A stretch of 59,274 nt of DNA, taken from contig JABHLN010000007.1 in NCBI GenBank assembly GCA_018693105.1, positions 1 to 59,274 of the forward strand, written 5' to 3'. The notes under the pieces were generated by a model. The model was not told the DNA's origin and made no database searches. It saw only the letters and a list, made by a program, of their open reading frames with translations. Position 1 is the stretch's first letter; each line of letters opens with the position of its first letter. The stretch comes from Desulfobacterales bacterium (GTDB lineage: Bacteria > Desulfobacterota > Desulfobacteria > Desulfobacterales > SURF-7). Shown piece by piece: positions 9,480-18,715 of this stretch. The translations under genes were made by a program, and so were the position numbers.

Positions 9480-10262
9480 TTATAAGGGCGGTTCACCACT
9501 TGTAATGCAGGCATATGCACTGTGGTTATGAATCGATTCAAAGTTTTCAACACTTACCGAAAACCATGTTATATTATTGTCGTCATAAAGGGGTTGTGCA
9601 ATATCCCTTACAATATCTTCAACAAACTTGGGATTATTATATCCTCTCTCGGTAACAGACTTTTCATCGGACCGTTTAAGTACAGAATAAACATCACATG
9701 ATGCAGCTTCTTCCACAATCGAGATCATATCCTCAATCCAGATGAATTTTTTAAACCTGGTACTGAGAGTTACTCTGCCTCGTTGATTATGAGCTCCACC
9801 ATCGCTTATTTCTTTTGAGCATGGGCATACCGAAGAGATAGGGACAACGACCTCAGAAACAAGATCTGTTTTTCCTTCAGGCGAACTGGCTCCGATAAGC
9901 CGGCAGGTATAATCCATAAGACCGGGGGATTTGCTCACAGGAGCCTCTTTTTCAACAAAATACGGAAAAATCACCTCAATATGTGAAGACTTTGCATTCA
10001 GGTGAGTCTTCATTTCCTCAAGAATTAATGTAAATGATTTTAATGAGACTTCGGGCCGGAATTCATGCAGCATTTCCACAAAGCGGCTCATGTGAGTGCC
10101 CTTTGACTCGTGGGGCAAGTCTACGTACATGTTAATTGAAGCGACTGTCTGTTGAAAACCGTTTCTGCGATCAAGAACGGTTATAGGATACCTTAAATTC
10201 TTTATGCCGACTTTATCAATCGGAATATTTCTATAATCACGCTGATTCTGAATATCTTTCAT
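9480..10262 (-). CDS. folE2: GTP cyclohydrolase FolE2 (type IB)
   Basis: FolE2 converts GTP to dihydroneopterin triphosphate, the first step towards folate and towards queuosine-type tRNA modification. The 260-residue length, VGIKNLRYPI near the start, the catalytic-cysteine region SVCPCSKEISDGGAHNQRG near residue 150 and the C-terminal ENFESIHNHSAYA match FolE2 rather than FolE1. It is the last gene of the minus-strand run. Its ATG overlaps the stop of the ttcA-like gene by one base (TAATG), which suggests translational coupling to a tRNA-modification gene. A terminator follows at 9400-9449. Confidence 0.94.
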   Translation of the reverse strand: MKDIQNQRDYRNIPIDKVGIKNLRYPITVLDRRNGFQQTVASINMYVDLPHESKGTHMSRFVEMLHEFRPEVSLKSFTLILEEMKTHLNAKSSHIEVIFPYFVEKEAPVSKSPGLMDYTCRLIGASSPEGKTDLVSEVVVPISSVCPCSKEISDGGAHNQRGRVTLSTRFKKFIWIEDMISIVEEAASCDVYSVLKRSDEKSVTERGYNNPKFVEDIVRDIAQPLYDDNNITWFSVSVENFESIHNHSAYACITSGEPPL

Positions 10263-10987
10263 TATTTTAATAAATAATCCGTGTTAACATTACTCATTGC
10301 CCTGAAGATATTCCCTTTAATTTTGCTGTTAGTCTTATAAAGCTCGTTTAATAATGTCTTTACATACTTTCTTTTGGAATTATCCCCAGAAGGGCAGTTA
10401 TTTTCAAAGACCGGGAAATCCCGATCTTTTGCAAAATCTTTTATTATATTTTCATCAACATAAGCGAGCGGCCTTATTATTGTAAACATGTTGTTAAACA
10501 TTGATTGAGCCGGAACCATGGTGCTTATCTCCCCTGCATATAATATATTCATAAACAGGGTTTCAATGATATCATCCTTGTGGTGCCCAAGAGCAAGTTT
10601 TCTACATCCAAGTTCGTCCGCTATTTCAAAAAGGCGTTTTCTTCTGAGCCTTGAGCATAAAAAACACGGGTTCTCCCGGTTTTTTGAGCTATGCGCAAGA
10701 GGCCCGTTATCAGTATGCTCAACAATTAAGTTATAGCCTGCTTCTATACAATATTCTTCTAATTCTTTGCTGAAACTACCCTCAAATCCCGGATCAATGA
10801 ATATTGCATACAATTCATAGTCTATTGGAATACGAGGTAGACGTTCATTTAAAAACCACATCAAAGTCAGGCTGTCCTTACCGCCTGAAAGCCCCACGGC
10901 TATCTTATCTCCATCCGATATCATTTCATACCGGTGAAGAGCTTTGCCTGTCAGCCTGTTGATCTCAGAATATCTGTACTTTGACAT
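10262..10987 (-). CDS. ttcA: TtcA-like tRNA 2-thiocytidine biosynthesis protein
   Basis: PP-loop ATPase, 241 residues. The P-loop SGGKDSLTLMWF lies near residue 35, the iron-sulfur CFLC motif near residue 108, and GHHKDDIIETLFMN near residue 132, all as in TtcA, which thiolates cytidine 32 of tRNA. It is shorter than E. coli TtcA (about 310) and lacks the second CxxC that TtuA/Ncs6 proteins carry. TtcA-like assignment is strong and the exact target base is inferred. It starts 18 bases after rpoZ and overlaps folE2 by one base. Confidence 0.85.
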   Translation of the reverse strand: MSKYRYSEINRLTGKALHRYEMISDGDKIAVGLSGGKDSLTLMWFLNERLPRIPIDYELYAIFIDPGFEGSFSKELEEYCIEAGYNLIVEHTDNGPLAHSSKNRENPCFLCSRLRRKRLFEIADELGCRKLALGHHKDDIIETLFMNILYAGEISTMVPAQSMFNNMFTIIRPLAYVDENIIKDFAKDRDFPVFENNCPSGDNSKRKYVKTLLNELYKTNSKIKGNIFRAMSNVNTDYLLK

Positions 10988-11005
10988 TAAAATCCATACA
11001 ACCGA

Positions 11006-11212
11006 TTATTTTTCGGTTTCAGATTCTTCTTTTCTGAATACTTTACCAGCTGCAATTTCCCTTAACGCAACAACTATATCCTCATTTTTTGGTGCATCTA
11101 CAAGCGGTTCTGAACCTTCACGAAGCTGCCTTACTCTGTGAGCAGCTAAATGAACAAGCTCAAAACTATTTTCCACCTTTTCCAAACAATCTTCTACTGT
11201 AACTCGTGCCAT
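11006..11212 (-). CDS. rpoZ: RNA polymerase omega subunit
   Basis: A 68-residue protein with the omega pattern: [20 protein letters not shown] at the start, then HRVRQL and the helix [15 protein letters not shown]. Omega helps fold and assemble the beta' subunit of RNA polymerase. Its position between greA and a tRNA-modification gene is plausible for housekeeping genes. Confidence 0.92.
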   Translation of the reverse strand: MARVTVEDCLEKVENSFELVHLAAHRVRQLREGSEPLVDAPKNEDIVVALREIAAGKVFRKEESETEK

Positions 11213-11254
11213 ACAATAACCCCCATTTAATATTAGGAAGTAACAGATTTAAAA

Positions 11255-11722
11255 TCATACTATTTCAACAAGTTCATAAGTCCTTTTGCCGCCAGGCGCC
11301 TGAAGAGTAATTTCATCTCCGGTTTTTTTACCTATAATCGCCTTGCCAAGGGGAGAAGTGACTGAGATACTACCTTTGTCAATGCTCGACTCCTCAGGAC
11401 CTACAAGCTGATATTTGACTTCATCACCGGTATCTATATTTTCAAGAATAACCGTACTTCCGAAAACAACACGGTCCTTCGGAAGATTATTAGCATCAAT
11501 CACATCCGCAGCAGCTAATTTATATGACAGTTCACCTATTCTACCTTCAAGAAAGGCCTGCCGTTCTTTTGCTGCATCGAATTCGGCATTTTCGGAAAGA
11601 TCTCCATGAGCGCGGGCCTCTTCAATTGCTTTAATATTCTGCGGCCGTTCAACAGACTTAAGATTCTCAAGTTCGCTTTTTAATAAAGCATATCCTTCCT
11701 TTGTAATAGGTATTCGCTCCAA
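11255..11722 (-). CDS. greA: Transcription elongation factor GreA
   Basis: GreA rescues backtracked RNA polymerase by stimulating transcript cleavage. The 155-residue protein has the N-terminal coiled coil with the acidic tip region (EARAHGDLSENAEFDAAKE near residue 40) and the C-terminal FKBP-like domain ending in SPLGKAIIGKKTGDEI. Length is normal. It sits between the leuB-like gene and rpoZ on the minus strand. Confidence 0.96.
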   Translation of the reverse strand: MERIPITKEGYALLKSELENLKSVERPQNIKAIEEARAHGDLSENAEFDAAKERQAFLEGRIGELSYKLAAADVIDANNLPKDRVVFGSTVILENIDTGDEVKYQLVGPEESSIDKGSISVTSPLGKAIIGKKTGDEITLQAPGGKRTYELVEIV

Positions 11723-11774
11723 ATCTGAACTCCTAAACTATAATTAATGTTTCAGCAAGATTTTTATATAATAT

Positions 11775-12845
11775 TTAAAATTTTTTCTCAATATATTCGG
11801 CAACAAGATCCCCTACTTCACTTGTAGTGAAACCCATTTTACCGGCACTGACATCTTTAATATCATCTCTAAGGACTTTTATGACTGATTGCTCGATCCA
11901 GGATGCGGCCTGATCTTCTCCAAGGGTTTCAAGCATAAGCTGAGCAGCCATAATAGAAGCTATTGGATTAATTACCTGCTTACCTGTATATTTTGGAGCA
12001 GAACCTCCAATAGGTTCAAACATTGAAACACCCTCGGGGTTGATATTACCACCTGCAGCGATTCCCATACCGCCCTGTATCATAGCCCCAAGATCTGTAA
12101 TAATGTCACCAAACATGTTATCCGTAACAATTACATCAAACCATTCAGGGTTTTTTACCATCCACATACATGTTGCATCTACGTGAGCATAATCTGTTTC
12201 AATATCCGGATATTCTTTTGCTACCTCATTAAATGTTCTTTGCCATAAATCAAAAGCAAAAGTAAGAACATTTGTCTTTCCGCAAAGTGTCAGTTTTTTT
12301 CTTTTATTTCTTTTCCTGCAGTATTCAAAAGCAAATCTGATGCATCTTTCAACACCTTTTCTTGTATTGATTGATTCCTGCACTGCAACCTCATCAGGTG
12401 TGCCTCGCTTTAAAGCCCCGCCTGCACCGGCATAGAGCCCCTCAGTATTTTCACGTACAACAACAAAATCAATATCATCAGGTCCTTTGTCCTTTAATGG
12501 AGTATCAACTCCATCGTACAATTTTACAGGCCTTAGATTAATATACTGGTCAAGTGTGAACCTGAGGTTTAACAGAATTCCTTTTTCAAGTATACCTGGT
12601 TTAACATCCGGATGACCGATAGCCCCTAAAAATATTGCATCCGCTTTTTCAAGTGAATCTATAACTTTTTCATCAAGAATCTCTCCGGTTTCAAGATAAT
12701 GATCTCCCCCGATATTAAAATCAGAGTAGCTCAGACTGAAATCACTTTTCTTTGCAACAGTATCAAGTACTTTTATACCTTCAGCTACAACTTCAGGACC
12801 GGTACCATCACCGGGAACAACAGCAATATTAAATTTTTTTGACAT
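11775..12845 (-). CDS. leuB: 3-isopropylmalate dehydrogenase family protein, probably LeuB
   Basis: A 356-residue beta-decarboxylating dehydrogenase that would oxidise 3-isopropylmalate in leucine synthesis. Motifs: [11 protein letters not shown] near the start, [19 protein letters not shown] near residue 95, [12 protein letters not shown] near residue 130, the metal site [16 protein letters not shown] near residue 245, and [13 protein letters not shown] near residue 285. This family also includes isocitrate, homoisocitrate and tartrate dehydrogenases. The LNLR pattern favours LeuB, and no other leuB is near leuA in this window. Its placement with phospholipid genes is unusual, as leuC and leuD are not seen here. 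Confidence 0.78.
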   Translation of the reverse strand: MSKKFNIAVVPGDGTGPEVVAEGIKVLDTVAKKSDFSLSYSDFNIGGDHYLETGEILDEKVIDSLEKADAIFLGAIGHPDVKPGILEKGILLNLRFTLDQYINLRPVKLYDGVDTPLKDKGPDDIDFVVVRENTEGLYAGAGGALKRGTPDEVAVQESINTRKGVERCIRFAFEYCRKRNKRKKLTLCGKTNVLTFAFDLWQRTFNEVAKEYPDIETDYAHVDATCMWMVKNPEWFDVIVTDNMFGDIITDLGAMIQGGMGIAAGGNINPEGVSMFEPIGGSAPKYTGKQVINPIASIMAAQLMLETLGEDQAASWIEQSVIKVLRDDIKDVSAGKMGFTTSEVGDLVAEYIEKKF

Positions 12846-12932
12846 TAATTACCCCCTAAAATCTACTATTCACAAGACATACCATCCTAACTGGCCGGTT
12901 GCCTGTGCACAAAATATTATCTATTATATAAA

Positions 12933-13718
12933 CTATATATGATTTACATTATTCTCATCAAGATCGCGGGCTTCGGCTTTTTTATCTTTCCTGCTCAATT
13001 TAAGCCGAATAGATGTGAAGGGACCTGAGCTTACATACAACACCCCAATTAAAAATAAAGCAACAGCAGGCTGAGAAGCTATAAAAACCAGTATTAGGAA
13101 AAATCCAACAAGAACATTAAAATTCATTCTCGTGAAAAGTTCAGGCTTTTTAAAACTATCGTATTTTATCACACTAACCATTAAAAAGGAAAGCATGTAC
13201 AGTGTAATAAGAATCAATACAGGATACTTATCACCACCAATTGAAAACTTACTAAAAATGAGTATGATAAGAGCATTCATACATGCACCTGCAGGTATAG
13301 GAAGTCCCACAAAATGGTCACTATTTACTGTCCCTACCTGAGTATTAAACCTGGCAAGCCTTAACGCTCCACAGGCCATAAACATAAAACCCGCAAGCCA
13401 CCCAAGTCGTCCCAGGGGTTTTAATGCCCATAAATATATCATCAAACCAGGTGCAATCCCAAAAGAAATAAGATCTGCAAGAGAATCAAATTCCACACCG
13501 AATTTACTTGTTGTATTGGTAGCCCTGGCTATCTTTCCATCCAGACCATCAAAAACGGCAGCAATGATAATTGACCATGCAGAATGCACAAAATTACCGT
13601 CAATTGCAGCTACAACAGCATAAAAACCACAGAAAAGGTTAAGTGACGTAAATATGTTAGGCAGAATATATATACCCTTGCGTAACTTTTCTTTCCTTAG
13701 TCTTTTCGGTTTTTTCAT
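12933..13718 (-). CDS. pssA: CDP-diacylglycerol--serine O-phosphatidyltransferase
   Basis: Integral membrane enzyme making phosphatidylserine from CDP-diacylglycerol and serine. The CDP-alcohol phosphotransferase motif is intact: DGLDGKIARAT, then GVEFDSLADLISFG (pattern DG..AR........G...D...D), near residues 55-90. There are about six further hydrophobic segments in 261 residues and a lysine-rich N-terminus. It overlaps the psd stop by four bases (ATGA), so the decarboxylase and synthase are translated together. Confidence 0.95.
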   Translation of the reverse strand: MKKPKRLRKEKLRKGIYILPNIFTSLNLFCGFYAVVAAIDGNFVHSAWSIIIAAVFDGLDGKIARATNTTSKFGVEFDSLADLISFGIAPGLMIYLWALKPLGRLGWLAGFMFMACGALRLARFNTQVGTVNSDHFVGLPIPAGACMNALIILIFSKFSIGGDKYPVLILITLYMLSFLMVSVIKYDSFKKPELFTRMNFNVLVGFFLILVFIASQPAVALFLIGVLYVSSGPFTSIRLKLSRKDKKAEARDLDENNVNHI

Positions 13719-14386
13719 TTCAAATATCCTAATATTGATGCCCCTGACTGAACCTTATCTCCAACAGATACATCAATTTTTGTATCTGTTGGCAAATATA
13801 CGTCAAGGCGTGATCCGAAGCATATCATTCCAAAACGACTGCCACGTACTACACTTTCATCCTCCTGAACTTTGCAGATAATACGCCTGGCAATAAGCCC
13901 TGCAATCTGTACTGCCCAGATTTTCTTCCCTTCCTTTGTTTCTATTAAAACCGCGTTATGTTCGTTTTCCTTTGAAGCTTTATCAAGGTTAGCAGAAAAA
14001 AATTTCCCGGGATGATAATGGATCTTTTTCACTATTCCATCATAAGGTATTCTATTTACATGAACATTAAACACCGACATGAAGATACTTATCTTAACCG
14101 ACAAACCATCATCAAATGGGTTTATACTCATATTATCAACAAGAATAACTTTCCCATCTGCGGGAGAAACAACCGCAGATGCCTTATTTGGTATAACCCT
14201 GTCAGGATCACGGAAAAAAAAGCATATAAAAAAAGTACATCCAAGGCAAATTAATGCCAGAATGGTAAAGTTTAATAATGCAAAAACCGCAGTGGTGAAT
14301 GCTGCAGCAAATATTACAGAATATCCTGGTCCTGCAATTGGAAAAGCGTCATGTCTCGGAGAATCAGCCCAAGTAAATTTATCCAT
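13715..14386 (-). CDS. psd: Phosphatidylserine decarboxylase proenzyme (short form)
   Basis: Converts phosphatidylserine to phosphatidylethanolamine. The 223-residue protein belongs to the short Psd class: DSPRHDAFP at the start, two membrane segments, VVSPADGKVILV near residue 90, NVHVNRIPYDG, and the self-cleavage region RFGMICFGSRLD near residue 190, where the Gly-Ser bond yields the pyruvoyl group. It immediately precedes and overlaps pssA, giving a two-gene phosphatidylethanolamine unit. Confidence 0.94.
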   Translation of the reverse strand: MDKFTWADSPRHDAFPIAGPGYSVIFAAAFTTAVFALLNFTILALICLGCTFFICFFFRDPDRVIPNKASAVVSPADGKVILVDNMSINPFDDGLSVKISIFMSVFNVHVNRIPYDGIVKKIHYHPGKFFSANLDKASKENEHNAVLIETKEGKKIWAVQIAGLIARRIICKVQEDESVVRGSRFGMICFGSRLDVYLPTDTKIDVSVGDKVQSGASILGYLK

Positions 14387-14472
14387 TTATTCTGCCCGAT
14401 AAAATATAATAATGTTTTCAAAAACCCTTGTTAATATAATCTTTTCTTTGTTATCAAAAAGCGATAATATTG

Positions 14473-15159
14473 TCAATTACCATGTTTTTTAATTTCAGCA
14501 TCAGACTTGCGAATATAATAAGGTACAAAGGTATTAAGATCATCAATATCATTGTTTTTGAACCTGTCCAAACCGAGCCGGGCCACAGAAGCTGCCCGAA
14601 TCAGATTATGTGATGGAAGTGCAAAATGTGCACGTTCACCCATAATTTCTGATATAATCTCATTATAAATTAATGCACCGTCACCTACAAATATACATGA
14701 TCCTTTTATATGATTAAGGGCTTTTTCCGGATGCATTACATTTTCACTAATTTCGGTCTTCAGCATATTGCCTTCAAACTTAAGTAGTGAAAAATACACT
14801 TCTCCCTTTCGAGCATCAAGCATTGGGCATATATGATCAGTTGAAAACCCAAATTGAAATGCAAGCGCCTGAAGAGTTGAAACCCCGACAATAGGTTTTC
14901 CTGAGGCTAAAGCAAGACCTTTAATTGTGCTTATACCGATGCGCAATCCTGTAAAACTACCGGGTCCTTTTGTAACCACAAAACCATCAATATCTTCAAA
15001 CGTAAGCCCTGAAATGTTTATAACAGAGCTTATCATATCCATAAGATGCTTTGAATGAGTATCTCCGGTAACCTTATTGATTTCGGCAATCAAAGTTTCA
15101 TCAGCAGCAACAGCCACACTACAGCTTTTTGTGGCAGTATCTACAGCAAGAAGTATCAT
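14473..15159 (-). CDS. tsaB: TsaB, tRNA threonylcarbamoyladenosine complex subunit
   Basis: TsaB is the inactive Kae1-like partner of TsaD in t6A37 tRNA modification. The 228-residue protein begins MILLAVDTATKSCSVAV and contains TKGPGSFTGLRIG near residue 63 and the short C-terminal region of the family. It follows lon with only one intervening base, so the two are almost certainly co-translated. Confidence 0.95.
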   Translation of the reverse strand: MILLAVDTATKSCSVAVAADETLIAEINKVTGDTHSKHLMDMISSVINISGLTFEDIDGFVVTKGPGSFTGLRIGISTIKGLALASGKPIVGVSTLQALAFQFGFSTDHICPMLDARKGEVYFSLLKFEGNMLKTEISENVMHPEKALNHIKGSCIFVGDGALIYNEIISEIMGERAHFALPSHNLIRAASVARLGLDRFKNNDIDDLNTFVPYYIRKSDAEIKKHGN

Positions 15160-15160
15160 G

Positions 15161-17584
15161 CTATTTCTGCTTCTTTTTAGAATTTTTTATAGAGCGTTTT
15201 TTCAATTTTAGTTTTTCAATTGCTATTAAAAGAACATCATCAACATTTTTTACACTAACAAAGTTTATCTTTCGCTTAACGTTCTTCGGAATTTCTGTAA
15301 GATCCTTTTTGTTTTTCTCAGGTATAATAATAGTTTTAATTCCTGATCTTAAAGCTCCCAGTGATTTCTCTTTTAGTCCTCCTATGGGTAGAACACGTCC
15401 CCTGAGAGTAATCTCACCGGTCATTGCAACATCCTTATTAACAGGTTTTTCTATTATTGCGGAAATAAGCGCTGTGGCAATTGCAATCCCGGCTGACGGT
15501 CCGTCTTTTGGTATGGCCCCTGCCGGTACATGGATATGTATATCATAATTTTCTAAAAAGTTTTCCTTTACCCCAAGTGCTGCAAGATTTCCCCTGGCAT
15601 AACTGACAGCTGCACGAGCTGATTCCTGCATTACATCACCAAGCTGTCCTGTTATTATCAACTCACCTTTTCCGGGTAATAAAGATGCCTCAACATACAA
15701 AACCTCACCACCAACCTGCGTCCATGCAAGACCTGTTGACAGGCCTATCTGGCTGTCCTCTTTATCCATTTCGGGAAGATATCTGGAAACTCCCAGATAT
15801 TTATGGATATTATTTTTTGTAATCTTGAAAGATCCTTTTTTACCTTCAGCAATCTTTCTTGCTGCTTTTCGGCATACACTCCCTATCTCACGTTCAAGAT
15901 TTCTTACCCCGGCCTCGGAAGTATATTCACTTACAATTTTTCGCATTGCGCCTGAACTTATAGTAAGCCGCTTCCTTTTATTTAACCCGTTTTCCTTAAG
16001 TTGACGAGGCAGAAGATAATTCTCGGCAATTTTCACCTTTTCATCCTCGGTATATCCCGAAAGGTCGATAATCTCCATCCTGTCAAGAAGGGCTGAAGGG
16101 ATCGTATCCGTGAGATTAGCAGTAAGAATAAACATGACCTTTGAAAGATCAAAAGAAAGATTAAGATAATGATCGCTGAAAGCTGAGTTCTGTTCCGGAT
16201 CAAGGGCTTCAAGAAGAGCTGATGAAGGATCGCCTCGAAAATCAGAACCTATTTTATCAATCTCGTCCATCATAAAAACAGGGTTATTCGTTCCGCATTG
16301 CTTCAGTCCCTGAATAATTCTTCCGGGAAGTGCCCCGATATAAGTACGTCTATGTCCCCTTATTTCAGCTTCATCACGAATACCTCCAAGAGATATTCGA
16401 ATAAACTTTCTTTTCATTGAGCTTGCAATTGCCTGCCCAAGTGAAGTTTTTCCTACACCCGGAGGACCAACAAAACATAAAATAGGCCCTTTCATTTTCG
16501 GGTTCAGTTTACGTACACTGAGATATTCAAGAATCCTGTCCTTTACTTTGTCAAGGCCATAATGATCCTTATCAAGAACCTTTTTTGCGTTCTTGATATC
16601 AAGTACATCATTCGTCGACTTGCTCCAGGGCATTTCAACAAGCCAGTCAAGATAAGTTCTGACAATTGAAGCTTCTGAAGAGTCAGGGTGCATCATTCCA
16701 AGGCGTTTCAGCTGCTTTAAAGCTTCCTTGTCCGCCTCCTTTGGCATTTTGACCTTTTTGATTTTTCTTTTATATTCAGTTAATTCCTGCGTTTTTTCAT
16801 CAGTTTCGCCCAATTCCTTGTGAATTGCCCTAACCTGTTCCCGAAGATAATAATCACGCTGACTTTTCGATATTTCATCTCTTACATCGGATTGAATCTT
16901 TGCCTGCATTGTTGAAAGGTCAACCTCTTTGGAAAGCAGCTCATTAATCTTCCTGATACGTTCAACAGGATTAACAAGCTCAAGAAGGGCCTGAGCATCT
17001 TCGATTTTAAGTTTCAGGTTGGAGGCCACAAGGTCTGCAAGCTTTCCCGGTTCTTCAATACTTTCCAATATAGTACTTATTTCACTTGTCATTTCTCCAC
17101 GTATTGCAAGTATCTTCTCCGACTGCTCCCTGACATTTCTCATAAGTGCTTCAATTTCAAGATCAACATCATCTGCGAGCAGTTCATCAATCTGTTCAAC
17201 TTTAACTCGGAAAATATCTTCCTTTCCAACATACTCAGTTATTTTTGCTTTAGCCACTCCCTGAACAAGGGCTTTTAGACGCCCGTCGGGAAGCTTCAAC
17301 ATGCGTAGTATCCTGCTTATTGTTCCTATTTCATATATTTCATTAGGCTCAGGGTTCTCAATAATAGGGTCCTTCTGGGTGACAAGAAAAAGATATTTAT
17401 CACCTTCAACAGCTTCTTCAACAGCCTGGATTGACTTTTCACGTCCAACAAATAAAGGAAGGAGCATGTCGGTAAAAATCACTACATCTCTTACCGGCAG
17501 CAATGGAAGTGTTTCCGGTATATCAAGTATCTCCTCATCTTCTTCAATAATACTAATCAGATCATCTTTATCAGTTTCAGCCAT
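15161..17584 (-). CDS. lon: ATP-dependent protease Lon
   Basis: Cytoplasmic AAA+ serine protease, 807 residues, of normal length. Domains: N-terminal substrate domain starting at LPLLPVRDVVIFTDM near residue 25, Walker A GPPGVGKTS near residue 365, Walker B VFMMDEIDKIG, and the C-terminal protease with the catalytic serine in PKDGPSAGIAIATA near residue 690 and lysine in GGLKEKSLGA near residue 733. It heads the minus-strand run. tsaB follows one base after the stop. The long upstream gap (17585-17849) has no heat-shock operator that I recognise. Confidence 0.98.
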   Translation of the reverse strand: MAETDKDDLISIIEEDEEILDIPETLPLLPVRDVVIFTDMLLPLFVGREKSIQAVEEAVEGDKYLFLVTQKDPIIENPEPNEIYEIGTISRILRMLKLPDGRLKALVQGVAKAKITEYVGKEDIFRVKVEQIDELLADDVDLEIEALMRNVREQSEKILAIRGEMTSEISTILESIEEPGKLADLVASNLKLKIEDAQALLELVNPVERIRKINELLSKEVDLSTMQAKIQSDVRDEISKSQRDYYLREQVRAIHKELGETDEKTQELTEYKRKIKKVKMPKEADKEALKQLKRLGMMHPDSSEASIVRTYLDWLVEMPWSKSTNDVLDIKNAKKVLDKDHYGLDKVKDRILEYLSVRKLNPKMKGPILCFVGPPGVGKTSLGQAIASSMKRKFIRISLGGIRDEAEIRGHRRTYIGALPGRIIQGLKQCGTNNPVFMMDEIDKIGSDFRGDPSSALLEALDPEQNSAFSDHYLNLSFDLSKVMFILTANLTDTIPSALLDRMEIIDLSGYTEDEKVKIAENYLLPRQLKENGLNKRKRLTISSGAMRKIVSEYTSEAGVRNLEREIGSVCRKAARKIAEGKKGSFKITKNNIHKYLGVSRYLPEMDKEDSQIGLSTGLAWTQVGGEVLYVEASLLPGKGELIITGQLGDVMQESARAAVSYARGNLAALGVKENFLENYDIHIHVPAGAIPKDGPSAGIAIATALISAIIEKPVNKDVAMTGEITLRGRVLPIGGLKEKSLGALRSGIKTIIIPEKNKKDLTEIPKNVKRKINFVSVKNVDDVLLIAIEKLKLKKRSIKNSKKKQK

Positions 17585-17849
17585 CGTATCTCCTGTTTCC
17601 TGTTATAAAAACTTAAAGTATGATAAATTATTCATCTTTAAGGTCATATTAACGACTTTAATAATTATATATATCTAAAAAAGTTAATATAAGACTTAAT
17701 ATCTCTTTTACAACATCAATCTTGATTTTTTTATGTAAAATACCTATTATCTGAAAAATTTAGCAATATTTATCCAGATATTTATCCGGTATTTATTAAT
17801 GATATTTATTAAAATATTTTTAGACCAAATATCAAATTGGGGAAATGAA

Positions 17850-18626
17850 ATGAATTTTCTTGAAATATATATACTCTTTTTCGGCATGTGTATCGGGAGT
17901 TTCTTAAATGTATGCATATACAGAATTCCTGCTTCAAAATCTATTGTCCATCCTGGTTCCTCATGCCCCGAATGTGAAAACAAAATAAGAATATATGACA
18001 ATATACCTGTTTTAAGTTATATACTGTTGAGAGGTAAATGCCGTCATTGCAAAACTGCAATATCTTTTCGTTATGTACTTGTCGAATTACTTACAGGACT
18101 TTTGGCACTTGCAATTTTTATGAGTTTCGGAATGTCTTCCCGTGGAATCATTGAAGGACTTGTATATTTTGCCTTTATATCAGCTCTTATAGTAATTATC
18201 TTTATTGACATCGACCTCAAAATAATTCCAAATGTAATAACTCTTCCGGGTATTCCTATATTTTTTGCAGCATCATTCATTTTATCAGATATAACATTCA
18301 TGGATTCATTGATCGGTATACTTTCAGGTGGTGGTAGTCTTTTTCTTGTAGGTCAGACATATACGCTTATTACAGGTAAAGAAGGCATGGGTATGGGGGA
18401 TGTTAAACTTCTGGCAATGATAGGGGCGATTATTGGCTGGAAAGGTGTACTTTTTACAATCTTTATTGGATCTGCTACAGGTACTTTAGTAGGAATTCCT
18501 TTAATGATAACCCAGAAAGAGAATATGAAGCTGGCTATTCCTTTCGGCCCCTTCCTTTCAATCGGAGCTATTACTTATATCTTCTTTGGTGATATTATCA
18601 TACAGTGGTATTTCAATTTTTTATGA
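17850..18626 (+). CDS. pilD: Type IV prepilin peptidase/N-methyltransferase
   Basis: Membrane aspartyl protease that cleaves and methylates type IV prepilins or type II secretion pseudopilins. The zinc-binding cysteines CPEC and CRHC lie near residues 38 and 63, and the two catalytic aspartates are in FIDIDLKIIPNVIT and GMGDVKLLAM. Start chosen at ATG 17850 because GGGGAA lies about seven bases upstream and the protein then begins MNFLEIYILFFGMCIGSFLN, as in the family. An in-frame ATG at 17799 would add 17 residues with no ribosome site. It stands alone; no pilus genes are in view. Confidence 0.92.
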   Translation: MNFLEIYILFFGMCIGSFLNVCIYRIPASKSIVHPGSSCPECENKIRIYDNIPVLSYILLRGKCRHCKTAISFRYVLVELLTGLLALAIFMSFGMSSRGIIEGLVYFAFISALIVIIFIDIDLKIIPNVITLPGIPIFFAASFILSDITFMDSLIGILSGGGSLFLVGQTYTLITGKEGMGMGDVKLLAMIGAIIGWKGVLFTIFIGSATGTLVGIPLMITQKENMKLAIPFGPFLSIGAITYIFFGDIIIQWYFNFL

Positions 18627-18650
18627 TAAAAAAGACTTTTTTATCAATTT
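18624..18650 (+). terminator. AT-only hairpin after pilD
   Basis: TGATAAAAAA (18624-18633) pairs perfectly with TTTTTTATCA (18637-18646) around a three-base loop. The left arm includes the pilD stop codon. A run of T is built into the stem, so terminator function is plausible but weak. The next gene is convergent. Confidence 0.4.
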
Positions 18651-18715
18651 CATATATTTATACCCTTATTGAAAGGGAATAAAATAGCCGATTACAAATA
18701 GTTTTTCAAAAGGAT